Shown: positions 9,663-18,312 of the stretch, piece by piece
How the letters are laid out: each line of letters starts with the position of its first letter
Position numbering within the stretch: position 1 is the stretch's first letter
Assembly: GCA_047602055.1 (NCBI GenBank)
Contig: JASGIG010000001.1
Span: 434,001-498,000 of the forward strand
DNA from: JAODBQ01 sp047602055
GTDB taxonomy: Bacteria > Actinomycetota > Acidimicrobiia > Acidimicrobiales > Ilumatobacteraceae
Length of the DNA: 64,000 nt
Reading direction: 5' to 3'
Translations under genes and position numbers: made by a program
Notes under the pieces: model-generated
What the model was told of the DNA's origin: nothing
Databases searched by the model: none
What the model saw: only the letters and a program-made list of their open reading frames with translations

Positions 9663-10135
9663 GCGGCGACCCCGTCGTCCTCCTCGGCCCGACCCTCGAG
9701 GCCGACGCGGCGGACCGTCGAGCTGAGCGTGCGCTCCGGGGAGACGACGTCGTCGGGCAGACGGCGGGCAACCTGCAAGGGGCCCCACTCCAGCGCTCCG
9801 TTGGCGACGACGTAGACGAACGCCCCGAAGAACACGACGCTGAACGCGATCATCTCCCAGAACGCGTAGCTGCCGAGGAACGCCCGGTCGACGGCGAACG
9901 GGTAGATGAAGATCAGCTCGATGTCGAACATCACGAACAACATCGCCACGACGTAGAACGTCACCGGGAAGCGCTCCGGGTTGTCCCGGCTGGGCACGAT
10001 GCCGCACTCGTACGGCGCCGACTTCGCCGAGCTCGGCCGGCGCGGCGCCAGCAGGCGGGAGGCGCCGAAGCTCAGCGCCCCGAAGATGACGGCGAGCGCG
10101 AGCAAGGCAACGACCGGCAGGTACTGACCCAACAT
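9659..10135 (-). CDS. nuoA: NADH-quinone oxidoreductase subunit A
   Basis: Small membrane subunit at the arm junction, 158 residues. Three hydrophobic helices are present, with the conserved loop PYECGIVPS and the segment RFPVTFYVVAMLFVMFDIE; the ECG cysteine marks the loop that switches during turnover. A good ribosome-binding site (gaggagg) lies just upstream of the ATG. Only 36 bases separate it from the preceding gene of the cytochrome bc cluster, and I see no terminator there, so the nuo genes may be co-transcribed with that cluster. Confidence 0.95.
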   Translation of the reverse strand: MLGQYLPVVALLALAVIFGALSFGASRLLAPRRPSSAKSAPYECGIVPSRDNPERFPVTFYVVAMLFVMFDIELIFIYPFAVDRAFLGSYAFWEMIAFSVVFFGAFVYVVANGALEWGPLQVARRLPDDVVSPERTLSSTVRRVGLEGRAEEDDGVAA

Positions 10136-10171
10136 GCTCTCGCCTCCTCTCGTGTCACCCGACGCGGCGCG

Positions 10172-10996
10172 TCAGACGGATGTCTCGGCTGGGATGGCCT
10201 TGCGGGCCTTGTTCTCGACGACGACCTTGTCGCGGGTGTGCAGCATGTAGCACAGCACGACGAACACCAGGAACGAGCCGACCGTGATGAAACCGGCAGG
10301 CTCGCGCAGGGCGCCGAGGTCGCGGATCATGTAGACGTACTGGTGCGGCTGGGTGGTGTCGACGACCGCCTTTGCCGGCGCCCGCCCCGGCTCGGTGCGC
10401 TGCGGCACGAGCGGGACGACCTCGACGAGCGCATAGTGCGGTTTGTGCCAGAAGGCCAGGAAGTCGACCGAGCCGCCGAACAACTGCGGGCTGCGCTCGC
10501 CGCCGCGGTCGAACACGTTGACCACCTGGAACTCGCCGGCCTCGAACGCACCGGACTCCTCGAGCATCGTCGTCGCCGCCGCGCCAGCCTGCTGGAACGA
10601 GGGCACCGACGGCAGCAGCTTGACCCAGCTCTGCTCGACGAGGTGAGCGTCGACCTGGTCGGCCACCTGCTGCGGCGTGCCCGAGCCTTCCGGGACGCGT
10701 GTCGTCAAGACGTTGGCGTCGTACATTGCCGTGGTCGTCTGCAAGACGGTGACGTCGGCGACCGGCTTCCAGGCCGCGGCGGGACCGAGGAGCCCCTTGC
10801 CGTACGTCCACCACACGCAACCCATCAGGAAGAACCAGCCGGCCAGTGCGGCAAGGGCCACCAGGAAGCCGAGGCGGGCCCCCATGTTGGTGGCCAGGAT
10901 CAGGTACACGCTGCCCATCAGGACGGTGCCGGCGATGATGACGATGAGGATGCCGCGGAGCTCGGGCTCCCAGCTGATGGCGAGGAGGGCGTTCAT
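10172..10996 (-). CDS. membrane protein of unknown function in the cytochrome bc-nuo cluster
   Basis: 274 residues. Two hydrophobic helices sit at the amino end (about residues 12-36 and 39-62) and one near the carboxy end (about 235-258). The roughly 170-residue soluble domain between them has no cofactor motif I recognise: no CxxCH and no paired Cys/His pattern. The ATG overlaps the stop of the diheme cytochrome gene (ATGA). Its position between the bc-type genes and nuoA suggests an accessory or assembly subunit of the respiratory chain, but that is inferred from context only. Confidence 0.75.
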   Translation of the reverse strand: MNALLAISWEPELRGILIVIIAGTVLMGSVYLILATNMGARLGFLVALAALAGWFFLMGCVWWTYGKGLLGPAAAWKPVADVTVLQTTTAMYDANVLTTRVPEGSGTPQQVADQVDAHLVEQSWVKLLPSVPSFQQAGAAATTMLEESGAFEAGEFQVVNVFDRGGERSPQLFGGSVDFLAFWHKPHYALVEVVPLVPQRTEPGRAPAKAVVDTTQPHQYVYMIRDLGALREPAGFITVGSFLVFVVLCYMLHTRDKVVVENKARKAIPAETSV

Positions 10997-12084
10997 CACA
11001 GGCTCCGGACGTATTCGACGATCTGCTTGATCTGCTCGTCGGTGAGCAGGTTGCCGAAGCCCGGCATGCGGCCGGTGCCCTGGCCGGTCGGGGCGCCGAA
11101 CTGCTTGCCGACGTCGGATCCGTTCTTGATCGCGTCGATCATGTCCTCTTCGCTGGCGAAGTGGGCGTTCGTCGAGCCACCGGTGAGGTTCCAGCCGTAG
11201 GCGCCGGCGCCGCTGACCTGCGGGTCGCCGTAGCTCCATCCCTGGGTATGGCAACGGGCGCAGCTGTAGGCGCCGCTGTTCAGGTTGAGGTTGAACAGTG
11301 CCTCGCCCATCGCAGCCTCGACGGTGTCGTACTTGCCGGCGTCGACCAGCTTCTGGGCGTCCTGCTCGGCGGCCTGTTGGATCTGCTCCTGGTCGGCGAC
11401 GGGCAGGTGGCCGGATGGACACGTTCGAGTGTCCGGCTCGCTCGGCAGGCAGTCCTCCCGCTCGATCTGGATGGAGTGCAGGTAGGCGACGAGCGACTGC
11501 AGCTGCTGGGTGTTCATCGGGCCGCCGCCGTCGGTGCCCCACGCCGACATCGGCGAGCCGATGCGGCCGTAGGTGAGGATGTAGGTGATCTCCGTGTCGC
11601 TGAAGCGGTACGTCACCGTGTTCAGCGCCGGCGCGTACCAGCTGACGGACTGGACCTCACCGGTCTTCGGATTGGTCACCGCGTACGGGGCGTTGCCGCC
11701 GGTGGCGTTCATGCCGCCGTGGCAGCCGGCGCAGTTGAAGCCGCCGTTCGCGGTGGTCTCGAACAGGTGCTCGCCCCAGGTGGCGAAGCGGCTGTCGCGG
11801 TGCGCCACGGCCCCGGCCTGGCGGCCCGGCTCGAGGATCCAGTACAGCGGCAGGCCGACGACCAGGACGATCAGCAGCAGTACGGCGGCGATCTGGAAGC
11901 GCTCCAGGCGCTTGCCCTCCAGCGTCTCGTCGTCGTAGTACGGCTTGCGGTTCGGCGCCGTCTGCTCTTCCGAGCCGAGCTCGCGGTGCGCCGCCGACCG
12001 GTTGAAGAGGTAGAAGAGGATGAACCCGACGACGGTGATCGCGAAGATCACGTACGCCGCGCTCGTGCTTGCCAGTGCGATCAT
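10996..12084 (-). CDS. membrane-anchored diheme c-type cytochrome
   Basis: 362 residues. Two hydrophobic segments (about 8-27 and 64-84) anchor the protein. Two haem-attachment sites follow, CAGCH at 118-122 and CARCH at 275-279, each with a likely distal Met in SPMSAWG and RMPGFG. It is therefore a tandem-domain cytochrome c on the outer face of the membrane. Next to cytochrome b and Rieske genes it probably takes the place of cytochrome c1 (QcrC-like), carrying electrons from the Rieske centre to an oxidase or another carrier. Start ATG at 12084 overlaps the Rieske stop. Confidence 0.9.
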   Translation of the reverse strand: MIALASTSAAYVIFAITVVGFILFYLFNRSAAHRELGSEEQTAPNRKPYYDDETLEGKRLERFQIAAVLLLIVLVVGLPLYWILEPGRQAGAVAHRDSRFATWGEHLFETTANGGFNCAGCHGGMNATGGNAPYAVTNPKTGEVQSVSWYAPALNTVTYRFSDTEITYILTYGRIGSPMSAWGTDGGGPMNTQQLQSLVAYLHSIQIEREDCLPSEPDTRTCPSGHLPVADQEQIQQAAEQDAQKLVDAGKYDTVEAAMGEALFNLNLNSGAYSCARCHTQGWSYGDPQVSGAGAYGWNLTGGSTNAHFASEEDMIDAIKNGSDVGKQFGAPTGQGTGRMPGFGNLLTDEQIKQIVEYVRSL

Positions 12085-13001
12085 CCGTGGCCACCGCCGC
12101 CGGTGATGCAGTGCGGGCCCTCGGCTTCCTGACCGGTGGTGTTCGTGCCGATCGGCACGCCGGTGTAGACGACGCCGGTGTCGATGACGACGTCACCGCC
12201 GGCGGTGAGCGTCGCCGCGAAGTGGTCCATGCCACGCGGCGCCGGACCGCCCTTCTTCTCGCCGACCCGGTTGTACTGCGAGCCGTGGCACGGGCACTCG
12301 AACCACTGGCTGCTCGGGCACGACGGGACGCGGCAGCCGAGGTGCGGGCACTTCTGGTACCCGACCATGATGCCCAGCCGCAGCGTGTCCATGATCGGCT
12401 TGTAGAAGGGCACGCCCTCTGCCTTCGGCAGCGCTTCGGACGGGTACAGCGTGATCCACGACTTCGCCGTGGCGTTGTAGAAGAAGCCGCTGCCGTTAGT
12501 GATGCCGGTGAGGACGTCGTCCATCTTGCCGACGTTGATCTTGCCGCCGAAGCCGCCGGTGGCCGTGGGCCACAGGAAGGCGACGAAGCCGGCGGCGGCG
12601 AAGCTGGCCAGCCCGGCGCTCATCAGCGTGACCATCGAGACGTTGAGGAAGTGCCGGCGGCTGCTGCCGATGACCTCGGGGTCGGGCGGCGTCCAGGGCA
12701 CGATCGGCGCCGGCCCGGCCTTGGCGACGCCGGTGCCGGTGCCGTTCCGGGCCTCGTCGCCGGCCAGCTCGACCTGGGTGCCGGTGACGCCGGTGGGCAG
12801 GTCGATCTCGGCATCGCGATCGCGACGCTTCGTCTCCTTGCTGAGTGCGCCGGCACCGCGGACGTCGCTGCGCCGGGCTGCGGTGACGAAGGCGATCGCC
12901 GCGAGCACGACGATGGCGACGACCGCGATGGTGATGATGACTGCGGAGCTCAAGGGTGCACCGTCCTCGAACAGTCGACGTCGGTGATCAGGGTGCACCA
13001 T
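12081..13001 (-). CDS. Rieske [2Fe-2S] iron-sulfur protein of the cytochrome bc-type complex
   Basis: 306 residues from ATG at 13001. Cluster ligands are in CPHLGC (218-223) and CPCHG (236-240), with the accessory disulfide cysteines at 223 and about 238; spacing is normal for a Rieske fold. A first hydrophobic helix (about 18-41) and a second one (about 118-145) preceded by an Arg-Arg pair (SSRRHFLN) suggest two or more anchors, as in actinobacterial QcrA. An in-frame TTG a few codons downstream is an alternative start. It accepts electrons from quinol at cytochrome b. Confidence 0.92.
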   Translation of the reverse strand: MVHPDHRRRLFEDGAPLSSAVIITIAVVAIVVLAAIAFVTAARRSDVRGAGALSKETKRRDRDAEIDLPTGVTGTQVELAGDEARNGTGTGVAKAGPAPIVPWTPPDPEVIGSSRRHFLNVSMVTLMSAGLASFAAAGFVAFLWPTATGGFGGKINVGKMDDVLTGITNGSGFFYNATAKSWITLYPSEALPKAEGVPFYKPIMDTLRLGIMVGYQKCPHLGCRVPSCPSSQWFECPCHGSQYNRVGEKKGGPAPRGMDHFAATLTAGGDVVIDTGVVYTGVPIGTNTTGQEAEGPHCITGGGGHG

Positions 13002-13058
13002 TGAGCGAAGCGCACCTTGACGCTGATTCGCTCGCTTCGCTCGCTCATCGTGAGTGCC

Positions 13059-13835
13059 TCACAGCTCGAAGAAGATGCCGTCGCGCCACGGCAGGGTGAA
13101 GTTGAAGCCAGGACCCCGGAAGAACGAGCCGATGATCACCAGCACCGCCCAGAACATCAGGTGGATGGTCATCAGGGAGATCGCGAACTTGCGATCCTCC
13201 GGCTTGTTCGACGGGTTCTTGTCGATGTACGGGGCGAGGATCAGCACGATCAGGCCGACGCCCGGGATCGTCACGCCGGCGATCATCGGGTGGAACATCG
13301 TCAGCAGCTCTTGCAGGCCGAGGAAGTACCACGGCGCCTTCGACGGGTTCGGTGTCTGGTTCGGGTTGGCCAGCTGCATCAGCGGGGCGTTGACGAAGAT
13401 CGAGAAGACGAACGCGAACGCCAGGCAGGCCAGGGCGGCGACGAACTCACCGATCAGCAGGTGCGGCCAGGTGTGGACCTTGTCGACCGGGGAGGCCTTG
13501 ACGTCCTGGATCGAGCCGCTCTTGACGACGGTCAGCAGGCGCTGGGTGTGGCCACCCGGGCCGGCACCGACGGGCACGCCAGCGGCTGCGGGCGGGGCTG
13601 CCACGACGCTGGCGACACGCTCCTGGACGGCGACGGAGCCGCCGCCGCCGTCACCCTCGGACTTGGCCCGAGCCGCTTTCGACCGCTCCAGCAGGTGGGC
13701 GGGGATGCGCGGGTCGGCCGGGGCCGCGGCCTCACTGGCGGCGGGTGCCGACTCGGCCGGCGTCTCCGACGACGCCGCCGCTTTCTCGCGCGCCGCCTGG
13801 GCCCGCTTGAGGAGGTGTTCGGGGATCTCAGTCAT
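13059..13835 (-). CDS. cytochrome b C-terminal domain (subunit IV-like) with repeated amino-terminal motif
   Basis: 258 residues. The carboxy half (from about 115) has three or four hydrophobic helices and the segment PSKAPWYFLGLQELL, typical of cytochrome b6f subunit IV and the second half of cytochrome b. The amino half is soluble and low in complexity, with two related motifs: TEIPEHLLKRAQ at residues 2-13 and DPRIPAHLLERSK near residue 41. The same motif opens the divergent cytochrome c at 15836. Cytochrome b is thus split into two genes, as in b6f complexes. Confidence 0.9.
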   Translation of the reverse strand: MTEIPEHLLKRAQAAREKAAASSETPAESAPAASEAAAPADPRIPAHLLERSKAARAKSEGDGGGGSVAVQERVASVVAAPPAAAGVPVGAGPGGHTQRLLTVVKSGSIQDVKASPVDKVHTWPHLLIGEFVAALACLAFAFVFSIFVNAPLMQLANPNQTPNPSKAPWYFLGLQELLTMFHPMIAGVTIPGVGLIVLILAPYIDKNPSNKPEDRKFAISLMTIHLMFWAVLVIIGSFFRGPGFNFTLPWRDGIFFEL

Positions 13836-13847
13836 GGTTCACCTCCG

Positions 13848-14633
13848 TCACAGCGGTCCACTGATCCCGCCGTCCTTGCGAACACGCCAGAAGTGGATGG
13901 CCATGAAGATGACGATCACGAACGGGAGCATCAGGACGTGCAGCACGTACCAGCGCAGCAACGTCTCGGTGCCGATCTCCTTGCCGCCGAGCAGCACGAA
14001 GCGCACCTCGGAGCCGAACACCGGCGTGTAGCCCATCATGTTCGTGCCCACGGCCACGGCCCACAGCGACAGCTGGTCCCACGGCAGCAGGTAGCCGGTG
14101 AAGCTGAGCAGCAGCGTCAGCATCAGCAGCACGACGCCGATCACCCAGTTGAACTCACGCGGCGGCTTGTAGGCCCCGTGGTAGAAGACGCGCGCCATGT
14201 GCAGGAACACGGACAGCACCATCAGGTGCGCGCCCCATCGATGCATGTTCCTCACCAGCAGGCCGAACGTCACCGAGGTCTGCAGGTTGGAGATGTCGTT
14301 CCAGGCCGACACGTCGGTCGGTCGGTAGAAGAACATCAGGAAGATGCCGGTGACCGTCAGCAGGATGAACAGGAAGAAGCTGAGCCCGCCGAGGCACAGC
14401 GTGTAGCTGACCTTGACGGCGTGGCGCTTCACCTTGACCGGGTGCAGGTGGTACAGCACCGAGTTCATGATCACGTAGCTGCGGTTGCGCGGGCTGTCCG
14501 TGTAGCCCTTGCGGAAGATCGAGCCGGGCCGGAAGATGCTGCTCCAAGCCTGGCTGCCCTGCACGCCGTCGACCGCCTTGGTGGCGCGGTCCTTCATCGT
14601 CGGGCGAGGTTGGTCGTCGATGTTGGTAGCCAT
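13848..14633 (-). CDS. cytochrome b N-terminal domain (b6-like)
   Basis: 261 residues with four main transmembrane helices and the two haem-b histidine pairs of the family: MHRWGAHLMVLSVFLHMARVF in one helix, and LRWYVLHVLMLP with the following AIHFWRV in another. The quinol-site region and the loop SFTGYLLPWDQLSLWA are conserved. It lies 12 bases upstream of the subunit IV-like gene, so together they form a complete split cytochrome b. The soluble amino terminus of about 65 residues is longer than in plant-type b6. Confidence 0.93.
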   Translation of the reverse strand: MATNIDDQPRPTMKDRATKAVDGVQGSQAWSSIFRPGSIFRKGYTDSPRNRSYVIMNSVLYHLHPVKVKRHAVKVSYTLCLGGLSFFLFILLTVTGIFLMFFYRPTDVSAWNDISNLQTSVTFGLLVRNMHRWGAHLMVLSVFLHMARVFYHGAYKPPREFNWVIGVVLLMLTLLLSFTGYLLPWDQLSLWAVAVGTNMMGYTPVFGSEVRFVLLGGKEIGTETLLRWYVLHVLMLPFVIVIFMAIHFWRVRKDGGISGPL

Positions 14634-14651
14634 GGTCCTTCGCCGGTTCCT

Positions 14652-15065
14652 CTAGAGCCGCATCCCGTAGCCGTAGCCGTGGTTGTTCGTTCGGGTGTGC
14701 AGGTCGCCAGTGTTACCCGGCGCACCCACCTTGCCCAAGATGATCACGCCGGTGGGACAGCGATCGACGCACAGCGCGCAGCGCGTGCAGATGTCGTCGT
14801 CGATGATGAACACGACGTTGTCGCTGGGGTCCTCGCCGGGCTGCTCGGTGTTCGTGGCCTCCACGATCGCGTCGGGGCGGACCATGTGGATGCACTTCCA
14901 CGGGCAGATGTCGACGCAGCCCTCGCACATGATGCACTCGGTCTGGTCGATGTGGATGAACTGCTTGGGCTTCACCGCCTTCGTGAGGTAGTCCGCATCG
15001 ACCTCGACGAGCGTGTAGTCGTCGGTGTACGGCATCAGCGGCGGGTTGGCGTCGGTACGTGCCAT
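14652..15065 (-). CDS. two-[4Fe-4S] ferredoxin encoded with the cytochrome bc genes
   Basis: 137 residues with two complete cluster motifs, CIMCEGCVDICPWKC and CTRCALCVDRCP, separated by an acidic insert of about 30 residues. The first motif with its PWKC ending resembles NuoI. A ferredoxin inside a bc-type operon is unusual and suggests an electron entry or exit point other than quinol and cytochrome c. Start ATG at 15065 follows the stop of the upstream gene by one base. Confidence 0.9.
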   Translation of the reverse strand: MARTDANPPLMPYTDDYTLVEVDADYLTKAVKPKQFIHIDQTECIMCEGCVDICPWKCIHMVRPDAIVEATNTEQPGEDPSDNVVFIIDDDICTRCALCVDRCPTGVIILGKVGAPGNTGDLHTRTNNHGYGYGMRL

Positions 15066-15066
15066 G

Positions 15067-15571
15067 TCAGGCCTTCTTCACCAGCGGGCGTCCGTAGTTG
15101 CTGGTGGCAACGGCCGTGCCGGCCTTGGCCTCTCCACGCTTCTGCCACTTGCCCCACAGGAAGATCAGGAGGCCGAAGAACCACACGTGGATGAGGACGA
15201 CGCCGATGTCGCGCATCGCCTGCCACGGGATCGTGATCGGGAACCAGGCGCCGCCGAGGGCGGTGGGCTTGAGGATGTCCCACGGGCCGTAGACGATGTT
15301 GGTCGCGCCCCAGGCCGAGCTCGGCGTCGGCGTGGGCGATCCAGCGGTCCGGGCAGATGCCGAACGCCACGACCATCAGGCCGAACGCGTACATCGAGGC
15401 GAACATCGCCTCACCCCACGATGCCTTCTTGTCTGCCGGGCGGCGCTTCGCGTAGGGGAGGACCAGGAGCGCGCCGAGGGTGGCGATCAGGAACGAGACG
15501 ATGAAGGCCTGGTTGAAGATCACCTTCAGCACGGGCTGGCCGCCCATCTTGAACAGCGTGATGGCGGTCAC
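15067..15571 (-). CDS. membrane protein heading the cytochrome bc cluster (frameshifted in this sequence)
   Basis: First gene of the respiratory cluster. From the GTG at 15571 the frame encodes two hydrophobic helices (about residues 16-40 and 57-74). It then loses sense near 15315 after HADAELG. The next frame continues with WGATNIVYGPWDIL, a third helix around HVWFFGLLIFLWGKW and a stop at 15067, one base before the ferredoxin. A single extra base near 15310-15320 explains this. The rebuilt product is about 167 residues. I know no function for it; context suggests a subunit of the bc-type complex. Confidence 0.7.
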
Positions 15572-15835
15572 CGGCGCTGCCCTTCGTCACACGTCATGTC
15601 GGTCCTCATGTCGTTGGAGTCGCTGGTGCCGCAGGCGCGGCCGAGTGGTTCGGTCCAGCGCCGTGAACTGTACTCATGCACCACCTTCGCCTCACCATCT
15701 GCCTCGCCCGTGCGACGGCTCTCGTGGTTGGTCTACCACGGCACCGTCGACGGTCGACCGTGGTTGTGAACTCGTGCGGAGGTGGTCCGCAGCAGATTCC
15801 CGGAGCGGGGATGCCGCCGTCTATCGTGCGACTCC
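15572..15835. promoter_or_regulatory. divergent intergenic region between the respiratory cluster and cytochrome c
   Basis: 264 bases with no convincing gene. Minus strand: a -10-like TACAGT (complement of 15667-15672) lies about 95 bases before the cluster's first start. Plus strand: TATCGT at 15822-15827 is placed for the leaderless start at 15836. The short repeat tcatgtcg occurs twice around 15595-15615. Confidence 0.45.
15822..15827 (+). promoter_or_regulatory. -10-like element, leaderless start of cytochrome c
   Basis: TATCGT ends eight bases before the GTG at 15836. No Shine-Dalgarno sequence is present, as expected if the transcript begins at the start codon. Confidence 0.55.
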
Positions 15836-16663
15836 GTGACCGAGATCCCCGAGCACCTGCTGAAGCGCAGCCGCGAACGGCGTGCCGCTGTCAGCGGTGA
15901 GGCCGTGCCGGCCGACGCCGGCGCGGCAGCGCCGAAGGCCGAGGCCACAGCTCCCGGGACGGCCCTCGCGCCCGCCGCCGCTGCGGCTGCGCCGGCAGCT
16001 CCCGCTGCGCCGGCCGCTCCCCCGCCGCCGAAGCCCGATCCGCCGTACGTCGAGGCGTACAAGAAGCGCAAGAAGGTCCCGGTGTGGGCGATGATGGCGC
16101 TGGCGATCCTGCCGCTGTGGGCCTTCATGTACGTGCGCTCGCTGACGCCGGGCACGGTCGTCGTCCACGGCCCGATGGGCGACGGGGCGACGCTCTTCGC
16201 CAGTGATTGCCAGAGCTGTCACGCAGCCGACGGTTCCGGCGGCGCCGGGCGCCAGCTCAGCGACGGCGAGGTCGTCAAGACGTTCCCACACATCGAGGAC
16301 CAGCTGAACCTGGTGTACACCGGCTCACAGGCCTTCGCCCTGGCCGGCCTGCCCTTCTACGGCGACCCGACGCGCGCCCACCTCAGCTACAACGGCGCCT
16401 ACATGCCGCCGCAGGGCGCCAAGTACGGCGGCGCGCTGACCGAGGCGGAGATCCTCGCCGTGGTGTGCGACGAGCGCTTCAACATCAGCGGCGAGTCCCA
16501 GGACTCCGAGGAGTTCGAGAAGTGGTGCAGCGAGGATTCGGCGATCTACGCCGGCCTCGAGGACGGGTCGATCACGTTCGACAACATCACCACCACCGCC
16601 GCCGGCGCCGGTGTCCTGCCGATCGGCACGGACCCGCGGCCAGAGGCGGCGGCTGGCGGCTGA
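15836..16663 (+). CDS. membrane-anchored monoheme c-type cytochrome
   Basis: 275 residues from GTG at 15836. A soluble amino-terminal region begins TEIPEHLLKRSRERR and is followed by an Ala/Pro-rich linker (about 20-70). One hydrophobic anchor follows (about 83-101), then a cytochrome c domain with CQSCH and a distal Met in AYMPPQG. The first residues match those of the subunit IV-like protein at 13059-13835, linking the two divergently encoded proteins. It probably serves the same respiratory chain. The start is set by a -10-like TATCGT eight bases upstream. Confidence 0.88.
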   Translation: MTEIPEHLLKRSRERRAAVSGEAVPADAGAAAPKAEATAPGTALAPAAAAAAPAAPAAPAAPPPPKPDPPYVEAYKKRKKVPVWAMMALAILPLWAFMYVRSLTPGTVVVHGPMGDGATLFASDCQSCHAADGSGGAGRQLSDGEVVKTFPHIEDQLNLVYTGSQAFALAGLPFYGDPTRAHLSYNGAYMPPQGAKYGGALTEAEILAVVCDERFNISGESQDSEEFEKWCSEDSAIYAGLEDGSITFDNITTTAAGAGVLPIGTDPRPEAAAGG

Positions 16664-16708
16664 CGCAACGCGTCGGCCTGCCGCCAGACTCGGGTGTCGT
16701 GACCGTTC

Positions 16709-16735
16709 ACACCCGGGGGCTGCGCCCCCGAACCC
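16709..16735 (+). repeat. family C hairpin repeat, copy 1
   Basis: GGGGGC-TGC-GCCCCC hairpin (16715-16729) within an acaccc ... gaaccc context, between the cytochrome c gene and the flavoprotein gene. Related copies are at 24777-24804 and 53094-53120. It may also act as a terminator for the cytochrome gene. Confidence 0.6.
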
Positions 16736-16799
16736 GTTCCGCACCATCGACGCCCGTGCCGCTGGTGCGCCGCCGACCGCCCGGCCGCGGGCCACGCCC

Positions 16800-18057
16800 G
16801 TGACCGCACCTGCCGCGCTCGACACCGAGGTCCTCGTCGTCGGCGGTGGTCCCGCCGGCGCCGCGGCCGGCTACTGGCTGGCTCGCCACGGCCACGACGT
16901 CACGATCGTCGAGCGCAAGCGCTTCCCGCGGGAGAAGACGTGCGGTGACGGGCTGACGCCGCGCGCCGTGCACCAGCTCGGCGAGATGGGCCTGGCGTCG
17001 GCGCTGACACCGTTCCACCGCTACGGCGGCCTGCGTGCTACCGGCATGGGCCGCCAGCTGGAGCTGGCCTGGCCCGAGCACCCCGTCTACCCGTCGTACG
17101 GCTACGTCGTGCGCCGCCGCGAGCCTCGACCAGCTCGTCGCCGAGAACGCGGTCGCCGCCGGAGCGACGCTGCTGCAGGGCCACGAGGCTGTGCAGCCGG
17201 TCATCGACCGGGGCTTCGTGCGCGGCGCCGTCGTCCAGGTCAAGGACGAGCAGCCACGGGAGATCCGGGCCCGCTACGTCGTCGTCGCCGACGGCGCCAA
17301 CAGCCGCTTCGGCCGCGCGCTCGGCACGTTCCGCACCCGCTCGTGGCCGTACGGGACGGCGATCCGCACGTACTGGACGTCGCCGCGCCACGCCGAGCCG
17401 TGGATCGAGTCGGCGCTCGACGTCAAGGACCGCAACGGCAACCCGATGCCCGGCTACGGCTGGATCTTCCCGGTCGGCGACGGCACGGTGAACATCGGCG
17501 TCGGCCTGCTGTCGACGTTCCGCGACTTCAAGAGCGTCAACACCACGCACCTGCTCGACGCGTACGCCCACCAGGTGGCCGAGCGCTGGGAGATCGACCC
17601 GGCCCGGCCGGAGTGCAAGGCGACGAGCGGGCGGATCCCGATGGGCGGCTCGGTCGGGCCCAAGGCCGGCCCCACCTACCTCGTCATCGGCGACGCCGCC
17701 GGCAGCGTCAACCCGTTCAACGGCGAGGGCATCGATTACGCCTACGAGACCGCCCGGATGGCCGCCGACGTGCTCCACGAGGCGCTCGCCGCCGGCGACC
17801 CGACGCACCTGCAGCACTACCCGAAGTGGATCGACGAGGAGTACGGCCAGTACTTCAAGGTCGCCCGACTGTTCGCCCGGGTGATCGGCCGCCCCGTGCT
17901 GATGCGCGAGCTGACGCGGGCCGGGATGCACAGCCGCACGCTGATGGAGTGGGTGCTGCGGATCATGGCCAACCTCCTGCGCCCCGACGAGCTCGGCCCC
18001 GCCGAAGCCGCCTACAAGGCCGCCGCCAAGCTGGTGAAGCTGGCGCCGAACGCGTAG
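16800..18057 (+). CDS. geranylgeranyl reductase family FAD-dependent oxidoreductase (frameshifted in this sequence)
   Basis: From GTG at 16800 the frame carries the FAD-binding loop VVGGGPAGAAAGYWLARHG and the family motif PREKTCGDGLTPRAV. It breaks near 17121-17127 after GYVVRRRE; the next frame resumes with LDQLVAENAVAAG and runs to 18057. It contains the second FAD motif GDAAGSVNPFNGEGIDYA. One extra base in cgccgcgagcctcg explains the shift. The rebuilt protein has about 418 residues, normal for the family, which reduces isoprenoid side chains (for example of menaquinone or lipids). A polyprenyl synthase faces it downstream, consistent with isoprenoid quinone metabolism. Confidence 0.85.
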
Positions 18058-18079
18058 CTGGGTCGGGCTGGCGCCCTCC

Positions 18080-18105
18080 CGTCCGGCGGGCTCCCTGGCG
18101 GTCGC
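18080..18105 (-). repeat. family B repeat fragment, copy 4
   Basis: On the minus strand it reads gcgaccgccagggagcccgc, the left half of the family B element found complete at 32045-32095. Intergenic. Confidence 0.5.
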
Positions 18106-18150
18106 GCCGCCGGGTGCGCCCGGCACGAGCCTCCCCCGGGCCGAAGCGGC

Positions 18151-18169
18151 CGCTCGCTGCGCTCGCTGG
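18151..18169 (-). repeat. SERSER-type repeat element
   Basis: The complement of cgctcgctgcgctcgctgg, that is AGCGAGCGCAGCGAGC, the same core as at 24712, 48011-48033 and in the array at 60610-60845. Here it is intergenic and not attached to a gene start. Confidence 0.5.
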
Positions 18170-18191
18170 GGTCGTGCTCGCCGTCCTCCGA

Positions 18192-18293
18192 GATTCGAGA
18201 TGTGCGGCGCCCGTGCGCACATCTCACATCACATCTCCGACACCAAGCGGCGCGATTCGAGATGCCGCGGCGCCGGTGCGCACATCTCGAATC
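18192..18293. repeat. twin palindromes (F1 18192-18230, F2 18254-18293) between convergent genes
   Basis: Two tandem, related inverted repeats. F1 has arms GAGATGTGCG/CGCACATCTC. F2 has arms GATTCGAGATG/CATCTCGAATC and a GC-rich loop. They sit in the gap between the convergent reductase and polyprenyl synthase genes, so they could be bidirectional transcription terminators; no T-run follows. Confidence 0.65.
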
Positions 18294-18312
18294 ACCAGGT
18301 TGACGGCTGGGA

